A stretch of DNA of 8,697 bases from Desulfobacteraceae bacterium (GCA_003354055.1 PIVQ01000277.1:1-8697), one strand, 5' to 3'; numbered from the stretch's first letter, positions 1 through 6,716 are shown. Made by a program: numbers and translations. Notes: a model not told the origin generated them from the letters alone.

Positions 1-711
1 GTCCTCTGTCTGACCGGTGCATTCATAATTTCCATGTCCTATTGTGCTTACCTTGCCATTGGGGTTGAAAAAATTGCTTATAAACCCTTAAGAAAAAATT
101 CCAGGCTGGCTGCCCTGCTCTCAGCCTTAGGTATGTCCATCTTTTTGTCCAACGGGATGATGCTCACCCGCGGTGTTTACGATGCGGTCTATCCCAGTGA
201 GCTTTTCCAGGGCGGGTTTGACTTCGGCATGATTACCATATCCTATCTTCAGATCACCATTATGTCCCTTACCGCTGCGCTTCTCATAGGTTTGAACATC
301 CTGGTGTTCAAGACCAAGATCGGTATGGCCATGCGGGCCACGGCCCAGGACAAGACCATGTCCGCGCTTGTGGCCATCGGATCCAATAAGATCATCTCTT
401 TGACCTTTGCAATCGGTGCGGGGCTGGCTGCGGCCGCCGGTATCATGTACGGCCTCTATTACGGCTCGGTTAAATATGATATGGGATTTGTTCCCGGTAT
501 CAAGGCATTTGCCGCTGCAGTTCTCGGCGGAATCGGGAACATCACCGGTGCCATGATCGGCGGATTGATTATCGGAATGGTTGAAATCTTTGGTGCTGGC
601 TATATATCCAGCGAGTACAAGGATGTGTTCGCATTTATCATTTTGATAGGCGTTCTCTACTTTAAACCTACTGGAATTATGGGCGAGAATATCGATGATA
701 CAAGAGTTTAA
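1..711 (+). CDS. livH: LivH-type branched-chain amino-acid ABC transporter permease (5' end outside window)
   Basis: This is one of the two inner-membrane permeases of a LIV-type ABC importer (family TC 3.A.1.4), which moves leucine, isoleucine, valine or related substrates delivered by a periplasmic binding protein. The frame is open from base 1, so the N-terminus is missing; 236 residues are visible, against roughly 300 for the family. The ATG at 34 is internal, not a real start. The product is strongly hydrophobic, with several membrane segments. The cytoplasmic coupling loop is visible around KTKIGMAMRATAQDKTMSALVAIG, in pieces such as GMAMRATAQDK and ALVAIG, followed by a Gly/Ala-rich helix (GAGLAAAAG) and the family-typical AAAVLGGIGNITGAMIGG. 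The 3' end overlaps livM by 17 bp, which suggests translational coupling. The family call is firm; the exact substrate cannot be read from the permease. Confidence 0.93.
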   Translation, partial: VLCLTGAFIISMSYCAYLAIGVEKIAYKPLRKNSRLAALLSALGMSIFLSNGMMLTRGVYDAVYPSELFQGGFDFGMITISYLQITIMSLTAALLIGLNILVFKTKIGMAMRATAQDKTMSALVAIGSNKIISLTFAIGAGLAAAAGIMYGLYYGSVKYDMGFVPGIKAFAAAVLGGIGNITGAMIGGLIIGMVEIFGAGYISSEYKDVFAFIILIGVLYFKPTGIMGENIDDTRV

Positions 712-1921
712 AAAAGTTTGGAAACCATATACCATGGGCATGCTCTGGCTGCTGGGCCTTTTATGGCCCATGCTGGGCGTCCATCCGGATGGCTCCCTGA
801 CCTTTCAGAAAACCCTGACGGTCTGGAGCTATATATTCGCAGGAACCTTTGCCTGCCTGATGATTTACGTGATGAAGGCCAGTGGAACCATGACCTTTGT
901 TACAAATCCTTTATCCCGTGCTGCAGAAAGTCTTAAGGCCTCTGCAACGGCATTGCCCACCTGGGTCTGGCTGGTCATCCTGCTGGGTTTTTCCCTGATC
1001 TATCCCCAGTTTGCAGGGCGCTACGGCACAGATGTGGCAATCAACGTATTGCTGTATATCTGCCTGGGCCTCGGCCTGAATGTGGTGGTCGGTCTGGCCG
1101 GTATGCTGGATCTTGGGTACATCGCCTTTTACGGGGTTGGTGCCTATACCTATGCCATCCTCAACACGGTTTACGGTCTGGCCTTTTGGGTCTGTCTTCC
1201 CTTTGCAGGCATATTTGCCTGTCTTGCCGGCTGTATCGTGGGATACCCAACCCTTCGGATGCGCGGTGATTACCTGGCCATTGTTACCCTGGGGTTTGGT
1301 GAAATTATCCGAATCATCCTGAACAACTGGATGGAACTGACCAACGGTCCCAACGGTATTTTAGGAATTGACCGGATCGGCTGGTTCAGGTTTGTCTTTG
1401 AAGGCGGAATTACCTTTGAAACCATGTGGGTGAAAAAGCTTCAGCTCTTTTACTATTTTGCCCTGGGCCTTGCCATTTTTGCGGCTATAGGCGTGCATCG
1501 GCTCAATTTCTCCAGGGTGGGACGTGCCTGGGAGTCCATCCGTGAAGATGAGACCGCAGCCGAACTCATGGGGGTGAATACCTTTATTTACAAGTTGCTG
1601 GCCTATGCCACGGGCGCTTTTTTTGCAGGGCTTGCAGGTGCATTCTTTGCGGCCCGGATGAAGTTTGTCTCACCGGAGAGTTTTACCTTTCTGGAATCAG
1701 CCATGGTGCTTTGCATGGTTGTTCTCGGCGGTATGGGATCAATACCCGGTATTGTTCTCGGGGTTCTGGCACTTATTGCTCTGCCTGAGTTGTTCCGTGA
1801 ATTTGAATCCTATCGTATGCTGATTTTTGGTGCCACCATGATTATTATGATGCTGTTCCGTCCTGCCGGTCTGGTTCCGGCCAAGCGTGTGGGAACCCGA
1901 TCTGAAGAGAAGGAGGGCTGA
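695..1921 (+). CDS. livM: LivM-type branched-chain amino-acid ABC transporter permease
   Basis: This is the second inner-membrane permease of the LIV-type importer, pairing with LivH to form the substrate channel. It has 408 residues, close to the long LivM type. Residues 1-85 are an N-terminal extension with two hydrophobic segments (about 17-30 and 43-60). The conserved core follows: LNVVVGLAGMLDLGY at about 128-142, YPTLRMRGDYLAIVTLGFGE at 184-203, and the coupling loop GRAWESIREDETAAELMGVN at 276-295, which should contact the ATPase subunits. The C-terminal part has the typical MVVLGGMGSIPGIVLG (341-356). The ATG at 695 lies inside the end of livH (17 bp overlap) behind a weak GGGCGAG at 681-687, so translation is probably coupled to livH. 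The stop is 4 bp before the livF start. Confidence 0.93.
   Translation: MIQEFKKVWKPYTMGMLWLLGLLWPMLGVHPDGSLTFQKTLTVWSYIFAGTFACLMIYVMKASGTMTFVTNPLSRAAESLKASATALPTWVWLVILLGFSLIYPQFAGRYGTDVAINVLLYICLGLGLNVVVGLAGMLDLGYIAFYGVGAYTYAILNTVYGLAFWVCLPFAGIFACLAGCIVGYPTLRMRGDYLAIVTLGFGEIIRIILNNWMELTNGPNGILGIDRIGWFRFVFEGGITFETMWVKKLQLFYYFALGLAIFAAIGVHRLNFSRVGRAWESIREDETAAELMGVNTFIYKLLAYATGAFFAGLAGAFFAARMKFVSPESFTFLESAMVLCMVVLGGMGSIPGIVLGVLALIALPELFREFESYRMLIFGATMIIMMLFRPAGLVPAKRVGTRSEEKEG
1911..1916 (+). promoter_or_regulatory. Ribosome binding site that fixes the livF start
   Basis: AGGAGG lies 9 bp before the ATG at 1926 and inside the last codons of livM. The frame is also open from an ATG at 1887, which would add 13 charged residues (MWEPDLKRRRAEK). 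That start has no comparable ribosome binding site, and LivF proteins normally begin just before the first beta strand. The 1926 start is therefore preferred. Confidence 0.75.
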
Positions 1922-1925
1922 GAAA

Positions 1926-2651
1926 ATGAGTGAACAACAACCGATTCTTGAAATGAAAAACGTCCATTCGGGTTACGGCTCCATCAAGGCCCTGAAAGGC
2001 GTGTCCATGAAGGTCATGCCAGGAGAGATCGTGGCCATGATCGGTGCCAATGGTGCCGGCAAATCCACAACGCTGATGACCATCTGCGGGATTGTTAAGG
2101 CGGAACAGGGTGAGGTCTGGTATGACGGGAAGAATATCAACAAGGTCTCCCCTGAAAAGCTGCCCACCATGGGGTTGTGCCAGGTGCCTGAAGGCCGGCG
2201 TATCTTTCCAAGACTTTCCGTGGAAGAAAACCTGATTCTGGGTGCCTTTTACCGGAACGACAAGGAACAGATAGCCAAGGATATCCAGCACGGCTATGAT
2301 CTGTTCCCCATCCTTGGTGAACGACGTAAACAGGAAGGCGGAACCCTGTCCGGCGGTGAGCAGCAGATGCTGGCCATTGCCCGGGCCCTGATGACCAAAC
2401 CCAAAGTACTATTGCTCGATGAACCCTCTTTGGGGTTAGCCCCCATTATCATCCAGCAGATTTTTGATATTATTGCAGATATCAACCGGGAAGACGGCAC
2501 CACCATCCTCCTGGTAGAGCAGAACGCCAACCTGGCCCTCCAGGCGGCAACAAGAGGCTACGTTATGGAAACCGGGGAAATAACCCTGGAAGACAAGGCC
2601 TCATCCCTGCTGGAAAACCCCAAGATCAGGGAGGCCTATCTGGGCGAATAA
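1926..2651 (+). CDS. livF: LivF-type branched-chain amino-acid ABC transporter ATPase
   Basis: This is one of the two cytoplasmic ATPases that power the LIV-type importer. It is 241 residues long, the usual LivF size. All nucleotide-binding motifs are intact: Walker A GANGAGKST at 40-48, Q-loop Q86 in the LivF-typical context CQVPEGRRIFP, ABC signature LSGGEQQ at 141-147, Walker B VLLLDE at 161-166, and the LivF-type switch LVEQN at 196-200. The C-terminal YVMETGEI...IREAYLGE ending also matches LivF rather than LivG, whose nucleotide-binding domain is longer. It starts 4 bp after livM, so it belongs to the same transcript, and a strong terminator follows. Oddly, livG does not sit between livM and livF, so the partner ATPase must be encoded elsewhere, perhaps upstream of livH. 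Confidence 0.95.
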   Translation: MSEQQPILEMKNVHSGYGSIKALKGVSMKVMPGEIVAMIGANGAGKSTTLMTICGIVKAEQGEVWYDGKNINKVSPEKLPTMGLCQVPEGRRIFPRLSVEENLILGAFYRNDKEQIAKDIQHGYDLFPILGERRKQEGGTLSGGEQQMLAIARALMTKPKVLLLDEPSLGLAPIIIQQIFDIIADINREDGTTILLVEQNANLALQAATRGYVMETGEITLEDKASSLLENPKIREAYLGE

Positions 2652-2693
2652 ATCGTTGCATTTTTAAAAAAAAAGCAACGTTAATCAACGATT
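2651..2693 (+). repeat. Overlapping inverted repeats just after livF
   Basis: CGTTGC (2654-2659) can pair with GCAACG (2675-2680) around a T5/A9 core. Alternatively AATCGTTG (2651-2658) can pair with CAACGATT (2686-2693). The two pairings share the same 5' arm and exclude each other. The first arm overlaps the last base of the livF stop codon. This may be a 3' mRNA-stabilising or attenuating structure, or a chance product of AT-rich sequence. Confidence 0.4.
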
Positions 2694-2714
2694 GATCGAA
2701 GTACTTCATTCTAT

Positions 2715-2754
2715 AAAAACCGGTTCGGGATTATCCTGAACCGGTTTTTTATTT
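2715..2754 (+). terminator. Intrinsic terminator of the liv operon
   Basis: ACCGGTTC (2719-2726) pairs with GAACCGGT (2738-2745). The stem is extended inward by a G-T and two G-C pairs (2727-2729 with 2735-2737), leaving a 5-nt ATTAT loop, and outward by four A-T pairs. A T run (2745-2750) follows. This is a textbook rho-independent terminator 64 bp after the livF stop. The A run on the 5' side means it could also act weakly on the minus strand. Confidence 0.9.
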
Positions 2755-2755
2755 G

Positions 2756-2791
2756 AGCGAGAAGAGCAAGTAAAGCGGGAAGAGCGAGAAA
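2756..2791 (+). repeat. Imperfect 18-bp purine-rich tandem repeat (two copies)
   Basis: AGCGAGAAGAGCAAGTAA (2756-2773) is followed directly by AGCGGGAAGAGCGAGAAA (2774-2791), with 14 of 18 positions matching by hand. It lies between the liv terminator and the next promoter, and no gene was found on it. Its function is unknown. Confidence 0.5.
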
Positions 2792-2825
2792 AGGAAAGTG
2801 GCTTTTCTGCCCCAGAAAAAAATTA

Positions 2826-2854
2826 TTGACAATTTTATTTTTTCGCATCAAAAT
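2826..2854 (+). promoter_or_regulatory. Predicted sigma70-type promoter for the HTH-receiver regulator and the chemosensory cluster
   Basis: A perfect -35 box TTGACA (2826-2831) is followed after 17 bp by CAAAAT (2849-2854), which matches the -10 consensus at four of six positions. The spacer is AT-rich. It lies downstream of the liv terminator and about 115 bp before the regulator's start codon, implying a leader of roughly 105-110 nt. No other promoter this good was seen in the gap. Confidence 0.55.
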
Positions 2855-2856
2855 AA

Positions 2857-2888
2857 TGCAAACCACCCAAACAGTGCAAATCATGCAG
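2857..2888 (+). repeat. TGCA elements phased by 9 and 18 bp at the predicted transcription start
   Basis: TGCAAA occurs at 2857-2862 and 2875-2880, and a third TGCA at 2884-2887. The spacings are 18 and 9 bp. They sit immediately after the predicted -10 box, a position suited to a repressor or autoregulator. Direct sequence observation; an operator role is inference. Confidence 0.35.
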
Positions 2889-2968
2889 GCGATTTTCTGA
2901 ACCTCCGTTTTTTGGATCTCAAGCGATTAATTCGTATCGTAGTCTATTCCCTTTGACGAGGGGAAAGG

Positions 2969-3553
2969 ATGCTGAATCGTATTATGAAAGATTATTATAC
3001 CGTGCCCCAGGCGGCAAAGATCTGTTCTGTAAACAGTTCAACCATGTACCGATGGGTAATTTCCGGGAAAATCAAATCTCACAGCACCCCCGGCGGCCAT
3101 AAACGTATTCTTCAGGAAGATTTGAAATCATGGCTGGAGGACAATGAAATCCCTTATGATCCAAGTGTGTTTAAAAGTGGTAAAGAAAGGGTTTTGATCG
3201 TAGATGATGAGCTGAGTATCCACAACTATTTAAAGAAGATATTAAGCGGGGTTTCTATTGATCTTGAATTTGCTCTTGATGGATTTGAAGCCGGGAAAAA
3301 ATTAGTCCAGTTCAAACCTGATCTGATGATTCTGGATTTGTTTATGCCCAATATGGATGGGTTTGACGTATGTAAAAAGGTGAAATCTGATCCTGCAACC
3401 TGCAAAACCAAGGTTTTGATATTATCCGGTTACGGAACAGAGGAAAACAGAGACAAGGCGATTTTGGCAGGGGCAGATGCTTTTTTGCATAAACCCTCTT
3501 CCAAGAATGAAATATTGGAATGTGTAAGAAATTTATTGATAGAAGCGGCGTAA
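2969..3553 (+). CDS. Response regulator with N-terminal MerR/excisionase-type HTH and C-terminal receiver domain
   Basis: This is a probable phosphorylation-controlled, cytoplasmic DNA-binding protein of 194 residues. Residues about 8-58 form a winged-helix domain of the MerR/excisionase class: YTVPQAAKICSVNSSTMYRW, then the wing-like STPGGHKRI at 39-47. Residues about 73-192 form a CheY-like receiver with a complete active site: acidic pair D79-D80 (VDDE), phosphoacceptor D123 in ILDLFMPNMDG, S153 in ILSGYG, and K175 in LHKPS. The order is reversed compared with OmpR- or NarL-type regulators, where the receiver comes first. ATG 2969 is preferred because AGGGG lies 5 bp upstream (2959-2963); a second in-frame ATG at 2984 has no well-placed site. 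It has its own predicted promoter and is followed after 61 bp by cheW. The cognate kinase is not in the window; CheA acting with the neighbouring CheW and MCP is possible but unproven. Confidence 0.88.
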   Translation: MLNRIMKDYYTVPQAAKICSVNSSTMYRWVISGKIKSHSTPGGHKRILQEDLKSWLEDNEIPYDPSVFKSGKERVLIVDDELSIHNYLKKILSGVSIDLEFALDGFEAGKKLVQFKPDLMILDLFMPNMDGFDVCKKVKSDPATCKTKVLILSGYGTEENRDKAILAGADAFLHKPSSKNEILECVRNLLIEAA

Positions 3554-3604
3554 GCCGTAATTCGCGAAGACAATTATCTGTAAATAACGAAAATAACCAG
3601 CAAA

Positions 3605-3609
3605 GGGGG
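3605..3609 (+). promoter_or_regulatory. Ribosome binding site that fixes the cheW start
   Basis: GGGGG within AAAGGGGGAAG lies 5 bp before the ATG at 3615. The GTG at 3612, also in frame, would leave only 2 bp, which is too close, so the ATG is preferred. Confidence 0.65.
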
Positions 3610-3614
3610 AAGTG

Positions 3615-4124
3615 ATGGAATCAAAAGACGCTATGGATCAAACCATTAAAGCCACGGTCACCAAGGCCGGGAAATTTCTGACGTTCACCTTAAAAGAGGA
3701 AGAATACGGGATTGGTATTCTCACAGTAAAGGAGATTATCGGTATGATGCCGGTCACCTCCATCCCCAGAACGCCTGAGTTTGTAAAAGGCGTCATTAAT
3801 CTGCGGGGAAAAGTGATTCCGGTTATTGATCTGCGTCTCAAATTTGCTATGGAATCCATTCCCTACACGGATCGTACCTGTATCATTGTGGTTGAAATTG
3901 AGGCTGCCAAGACCACAGTCCTCATCGGTATTGTTGTTGATGCCGTATCTGAAGTCCTCAATATCGAGGAAGGTAATATTGAAAACGCACCTACATTCGG
4001 GACCAGTTTAAATACGGACTATATTCTCGGTATGGCAAAGATGGAAGGCGGCGTGAAGATTCTTCTGGACATCGACAAGGTCCTGAGCCAGGAAGAGGTG
4101 GCCCAGCTTGAGAAAGCATCATAA
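3615..4124 (+). CDS. cheW: CheW chemotaxis coupling protein
   Basis: This cytoplasmic adaptor links methyl-accepting chemotaxis proteins to the histidine kinase CheA in the chemosensory array. It has 169 residues, the normal size for a stand-alone CheW, and consists of a single CheW domain. Visible family features are FLTFTLKEEEYGIGILTVKEI near 21-41, the segment TSIPRTPEFVKGVINLRG (48-65) followed by KVIPVIDLRLKF, then IGIVVDAVSEVLNI (104-117) and the closing ILGMAKMEGGVKILLDIDKVL region. No CheA-like or receiver domain is fused to it. It lies 61 bp after the response regulator, with no terminator between them, and 30 bp before the MCP gene, so co-transcription is likely. Since CheA is absent from the window, this CheW must serve a kinase encoded elsewhere. 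Confidence 0.95.
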   Translation: MESKDAMDQTIKATVTKAGKFLTFTLKEEEYGIGILTVKEIIGMMPVTSIPRTPEFVKGVINLRGKVIPVIDLRLKFAMESIPYTDRTCIIVVEIEAAKTTVLIGIVVDAVSEVLNIEEGNIENAPTFGTSLNTDYILGMAKMEGGVKILLDIDKVLSQEEVAQLEKAS

Positions 4125-4154
4125 ATTTAAATGTTTACATGAGAGGAAAATATT

Positions 4155-6716
4155 ATGTTTAAAAACATGGGGTTAAAATTTAAAATCATCCTGGGCAGTT
4201 GTGTCACTCTTGTGCTGATGGTCGCTTTGGGATTTGTCAGTATCAATGCAAATAAGGCATTGACCAAATCCAACCAGTTGGTGGATCATACCCATATCGT
4301 TATTGCCACTGCCAATGAAATTATAGCAGCCGGTGTGGACATGGAAACCGGTATGCGAGGCTATCTTCTGGCCGGACACGAGGAGTTCCTTGCCCCGTAT
4401 AAAGGCGGGCAGAAAAAGTTTTATGAACTGGTGGAATCTCTTTCCAAAACAGTGAATGACAATCCGGCCCAGGTCCAGCTTCTGTCGGAAGTCAAAACCA
4501 ATATCGACGCCTGGCAAAAGGATGTTACTGAAGTTCAAATCGATCTTCGCCGGCAGATCGGGGATGCCAAGACCATGAATGATATGGCCCATCTGGTGGG
4601 GGAAGCCAAAGGCAAGGCGTATTTTGACAAGTTCCGCGGTCAGGTGGCCGAGTTTATCAGCCGGGAGACAAAGCTGATGAACGAACGCCAGGCGTCCGCT
4701 GATGAGGCCATGGCAAAGAACGACGAATTTGCCCAGAAAATTACGGATACCAACAATTGGGTTGCCCATACCAAAGAAGTCATTGCCACTGCCCATGACA
4801 TTATCGCCGCCGGTGTGGACATGGAAACCGGTATGAGGGGATATCTTCTGGCCGGCAACGAAGCGTTCCTTGATCCGTATAAAGGCGGGCAGAAGACGTT
4901 TAATGAGTTGATCGAATCCCTCTCCCAGACTGTGAACGACAACCCGGCCCAGGTCCGGCTTCTTTCAGAGGTCAAGGCCAGTATCGACGGGTGGCAGAAA
5001 AATGTCACCGAACCCATGATCAAACTGAGACGGCGCGTGGTAAACGGCAGTGCGGTTATGTCTCAGGTCACAACAGAGGTGGGCAAGGCCAAAGGCAAAG
5101 CCTACTTTGATAAGTTCCGCAGCCAGGTAGCCACCTTTATTCAAAGGGAAGAAAAACTCATGGGTGAGCGCCAGGCCGAAGTTACGGCGGTAACCCAGGC
5201 TGCCGCTGAAAACCGGGCGCTTATTGCCAAGACCGTCAAATGGGTTGCCCATACCCGGAGTGTTATTGCAACGGCCAACGATATTATTGCCGCTGCCGTG
5301 GACATGGAAACCGGTATGAGGGGATATCTTCTGGCAGGCAAGGAGGGGTTTCTTGATCCTTACAAATCCGGTGGGAAACGGTTTAATGAGCTTGTCGCCT
5401 CCCTTTCCCAGACCGTAAATGATAATCCGGCCCAGGTGAAACTGCTCTCTGAAGTTCAATCCAATATTGATGCCTGGCAAAAGGATGTCACAGAGGTACA
5501 GATTGCCCTGAGACGGCAGATCGGTGATGCCAAAACCATGGATGATATGGCGGATTTGGTGGCAGAGGCCAGGGGGAAAAAGTACTTTGACAAGTTCCGC
5601 GGCCAGGTGGGCACCTTTACCGGCAGAGAGCAGAAACTCATGGACGAACGGAAAGCCGGCGCCGTAAAGACCTCCAGCAATTCAATGTTCATGATCATCG
5701 GTGGTATCCTCGTTGCCATCGCCCTTGCCCTTGCCGTTTCCATGTTCCTCGCCAATTCAGTGGCAAGCCCGTTCAGAGCTATTTTCCAGGGACTTAAAAC
5801 CTTCAGCTCAGGAGAGCTTGAAAGTGTGAAAATCAGATTCCAGGAGGTTATTGAAGCCCTGACATCCGGTTCCAGCCAGGTCTCCCAGGCCAGCAGTCAG
5901 ATCGCTTCGGGCAGTTCCCAGCAGGCGGCAAGCCTTGAAGAGACTTCGTCCACCCTGGAAGAGATTTCAAGCATGACAAATAGCAACGCCGACAACGCAA
6001 ACCAGGCCAATACCCTGATGCAGGATGCCAACCAGGTTGTTTCGGAAGCCAATGAATCCATGGGAGCGCTGACCAAATCCATGGAGGAGATCTCCAAGGC
6101 CAGTGAAGAGACCTCTAAAATTGTAAAAACCATTGATGAAATTGCCTTCCAGACAAATCTGCTGGCCCTGAATGCAGCGGTTGAGGCTGCCCGGGCCGGA
6201 GAAGCCGGTGCCGGTTTCGCCGTTGTGGCTGACGAGGTTAGAAATCTTGCCATGCGTGCCGCTGATGCGGCCAAGGATACCTCGGAACTCATCGAAGGAA
6301 CCGTGAAAAAGGTCAGTGACGGTGCCGAGCTTGTAGAAAAAACCAATGAGGCATTTCAGCAGGTTACTGAGAGTTCGACCAAGGTTGGCGCACTGGTTGC
6401 CGAGATCAGCCTGGCATCCAAAGAACAGGCAGACGGCATCAACCAGGTGACAACGGCGGTTTCTGAAATGGACAAGGTCGTCCAGCAGAATGCCGCAGGC
6501 TCGGAGGAGCTGTCTTCCCAGGCTAATGAGCTGAGTAACAAAGTGGGCATCATGATGGAAATTGTGGAAGGTGAGAAAAGTGGTCACACGGATGTTCCGA
6601 GGATCGGCCAAAGGGCGAAATCCCTACCTGCCGGTTCTCCTGCCGCATCGAGAAAAGAAATTCGCCCTGACCAGGTGATTCCTTTTGACGATGACGACGA
6701 GTTTAAGGACTTTTAA
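4155..6716 (+). CDS. Methyl-accepting chemotaxis protein with three tandem CHASE3-type sensor domains
   Basis: This is an inner-membrane chemoreceptor of 853 residues, longer than the roughly 550 of a classical receptor such as Tsr. Order: TM1 (about 8-30); a periplasmic region (31-509) made of three consecutive CHASE3-like modules (43-179, 203-340, 364-500), each carrying [14 protein letters not shown] and NDNPAQV; TM2 (about 510-533); a short HAMP-like linker (534-570) with P539 but no recognisable second HAMP helix or DExG motif; then the cytoplasmic signalling coiled coil. The hairpin tip [20 protein letters not shown] (661-680) and [18 protein letters not shown] are intact, so CheA/CheW contact is expected. 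Likely methylation pairs are E595/E596, E602/E603 and E784/E785. The C-terminus is acidic ([11 protein letters not shown]), and its last five residues, EFKDF, fit the x-[HFYW]-x-x-[HFYW] CheR-docking pattern. GAGAGG (4141-4146) is the ribosome binding site, 8 bp before the ATG. The ligand is unknown. Confidence 0.93.
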   Translation: MFKNMGLKFKIILGSCVTLVLMVALGFVSINANKALTKSNQLVDHTHIVIATANEIIAAGVDMETGMRGYLLAGHEEFLAPYKGGQKKFYELVESLSKTVNDNPAQVQLLSEVKTNIDAWQKDVTEVQIDLRRQIGDAKTMNDMAHLVGEAKGKAYFDKFRGQVAEFISRETKLMNERQASADEAMAKNDEFAQKITDTNNWVAHTKEVIATAHDIIAAGVDMETGMRGYLLAGNEAFLDPYKGGQKTFNELIESLSQTVNDNPAQVRLLSEVKASIDGWQKNVTEPMIKLRRRVVNGSAVMSQVTTEVGKAKGKAYFDKFRSQVATFIQREEKLMGERQAEVTAVTQAAAENRALIAKTVKWVAHTRSVIATANDIIAAAVDMETGMRGYLLAGKEGFLDPYKSGGKRFNELVASLSQTVNDNPAQVKLLSEVQSNIDAWQKDVTEVQIALRRQIGDAKTMDDMADLVAEARGKKYFDKFRGQVGTFTGREQKLMDERKAGAVKTSSNSMFMIIGGILVAIALALAVSMFLANSVASPFRAIFQGLKTFSSGELESVKIRFQEVIEALTSGSSQVSQASSQIASGSSQQAASLEETSSTLEEISSMTNSNADNANQANTLMQDANQVVSEANESMGALTKSMEEISKASEETSKIVKTIDEIAFQTNLLALNAAVEAARAGEAGAGFAVVADEVRNLAMRAADAAKDTSELIEGTVKKVSDGAELVEKTNEAFQQVTESSTKVGALVAEISLASKEQADGINQVTTAVSEMDKVVQQNAAGSEELSSQANELSNKVGIMMEIVEGEKSGHTDVPRIGQRAKSLPAGSPAASRKEIRPDQVIPFDDDDEFKDF
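4281..4691 (+). repeat. CHASE3 module copy 1 (MCP residues 43-179)
   Basis: This is the first of three in-gene direct repeats. It encodes 137 residues, from VDHTH to NERQ. By hand alignment it matches copy 3 at about 107 of 137 residues. At DNA level the copies differ at many third codon positions, so the duplication is not recent. Confidence 0.9.
4761..5174 (+). repeat. CHASE3 module copy 2 (MCP residues 203-340)
   Basis: The middle copy encodes 138 residues, from VAHTK to GERQ, 480 bp after copy 1. It is close to the others up to the LRR at 291-293. It then has a divergent stretch (about 294-311, one residue longer, beginning [11 protein letters not shown]) before rejoining at [10 protein letters not shown] 38-bp segment (4815-4852) is identical to 5298-5335 in copy 3. 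Confidence 0.9.
5244..5654 (+). repeat. CHASE3 module copy 3 (MCP residues 364-500)
   Basis: The third, membrane-proximal copy encodes 137 residues, from VAHTR to DERK, 483 bp after copy 2. Its middle segment ([19 protein letters not shown]) resembles copy 1, while the start of the module (VAHT, FLDPYK, SLSQTV) is closer to copy 2. Confidence 0.9.

Noticed and set aside
127..771. Minus-strand open frame of 214 codons opposite livH
   Set aside because: It lies wholly antisense to a well-conserved permease. Its translation is His/Asp/Gly-rich with no recognisable domain, and it is a shadow of the codon bias of the real gene.
695..950. LivM N-terminal extension as an unusual fusion
   Set aside because: Long LivM proteins with an N-terminal hydrophobic extension are known (E. 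coli LivM is of this long type), so this is ordinary.
1887..1925. Upstream ATG for livF adding 13 residues
   Set aside because: It sits deep in livM without a good ribosome binding site, whereas the ATG at 1926 has AGGAGG 9 bp upstream and gives the usual LivF length.
2803..2819. Small hairpin TTTTCTG-CCC-CAGAAAA upstream of the predicted -35 box
   Set aside because: Seven mostly A-T pairs with a 3-nt loop and no following T run; not a terminator and probably chance.
2947..2965. Possible hairpin TTCCC/GGGAA overlapping the regulator's ribosome binding site
   Set aside because: Only 5 bp with a 9-nt loop; too weak to propose a translational switch or riboswitch without comparative support.
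4173..5480. Long minus-strand open frames opposite the CHASE3 repeats (4173-4796 and 4965-5480)
   Set aside because: They resemble each other only because they are antisense to the same repeated module. There are no family features, and the plus-strand MCP is certain.
5897..6611. Minus-strand open frames opposite the MCP signalling domain (5897-6346, 5967-6611)
   Set aside because: Low-complexity translations antisense to the highly conserved MCP hairpin region; shadows.
4155..6716. Repeats in the MCP as a mobile element or CRISPR-like array
   Set aside because: The repeats are about 480 bp, in frame and encode a protein domain, with no short repeats or spacers and no transposase.
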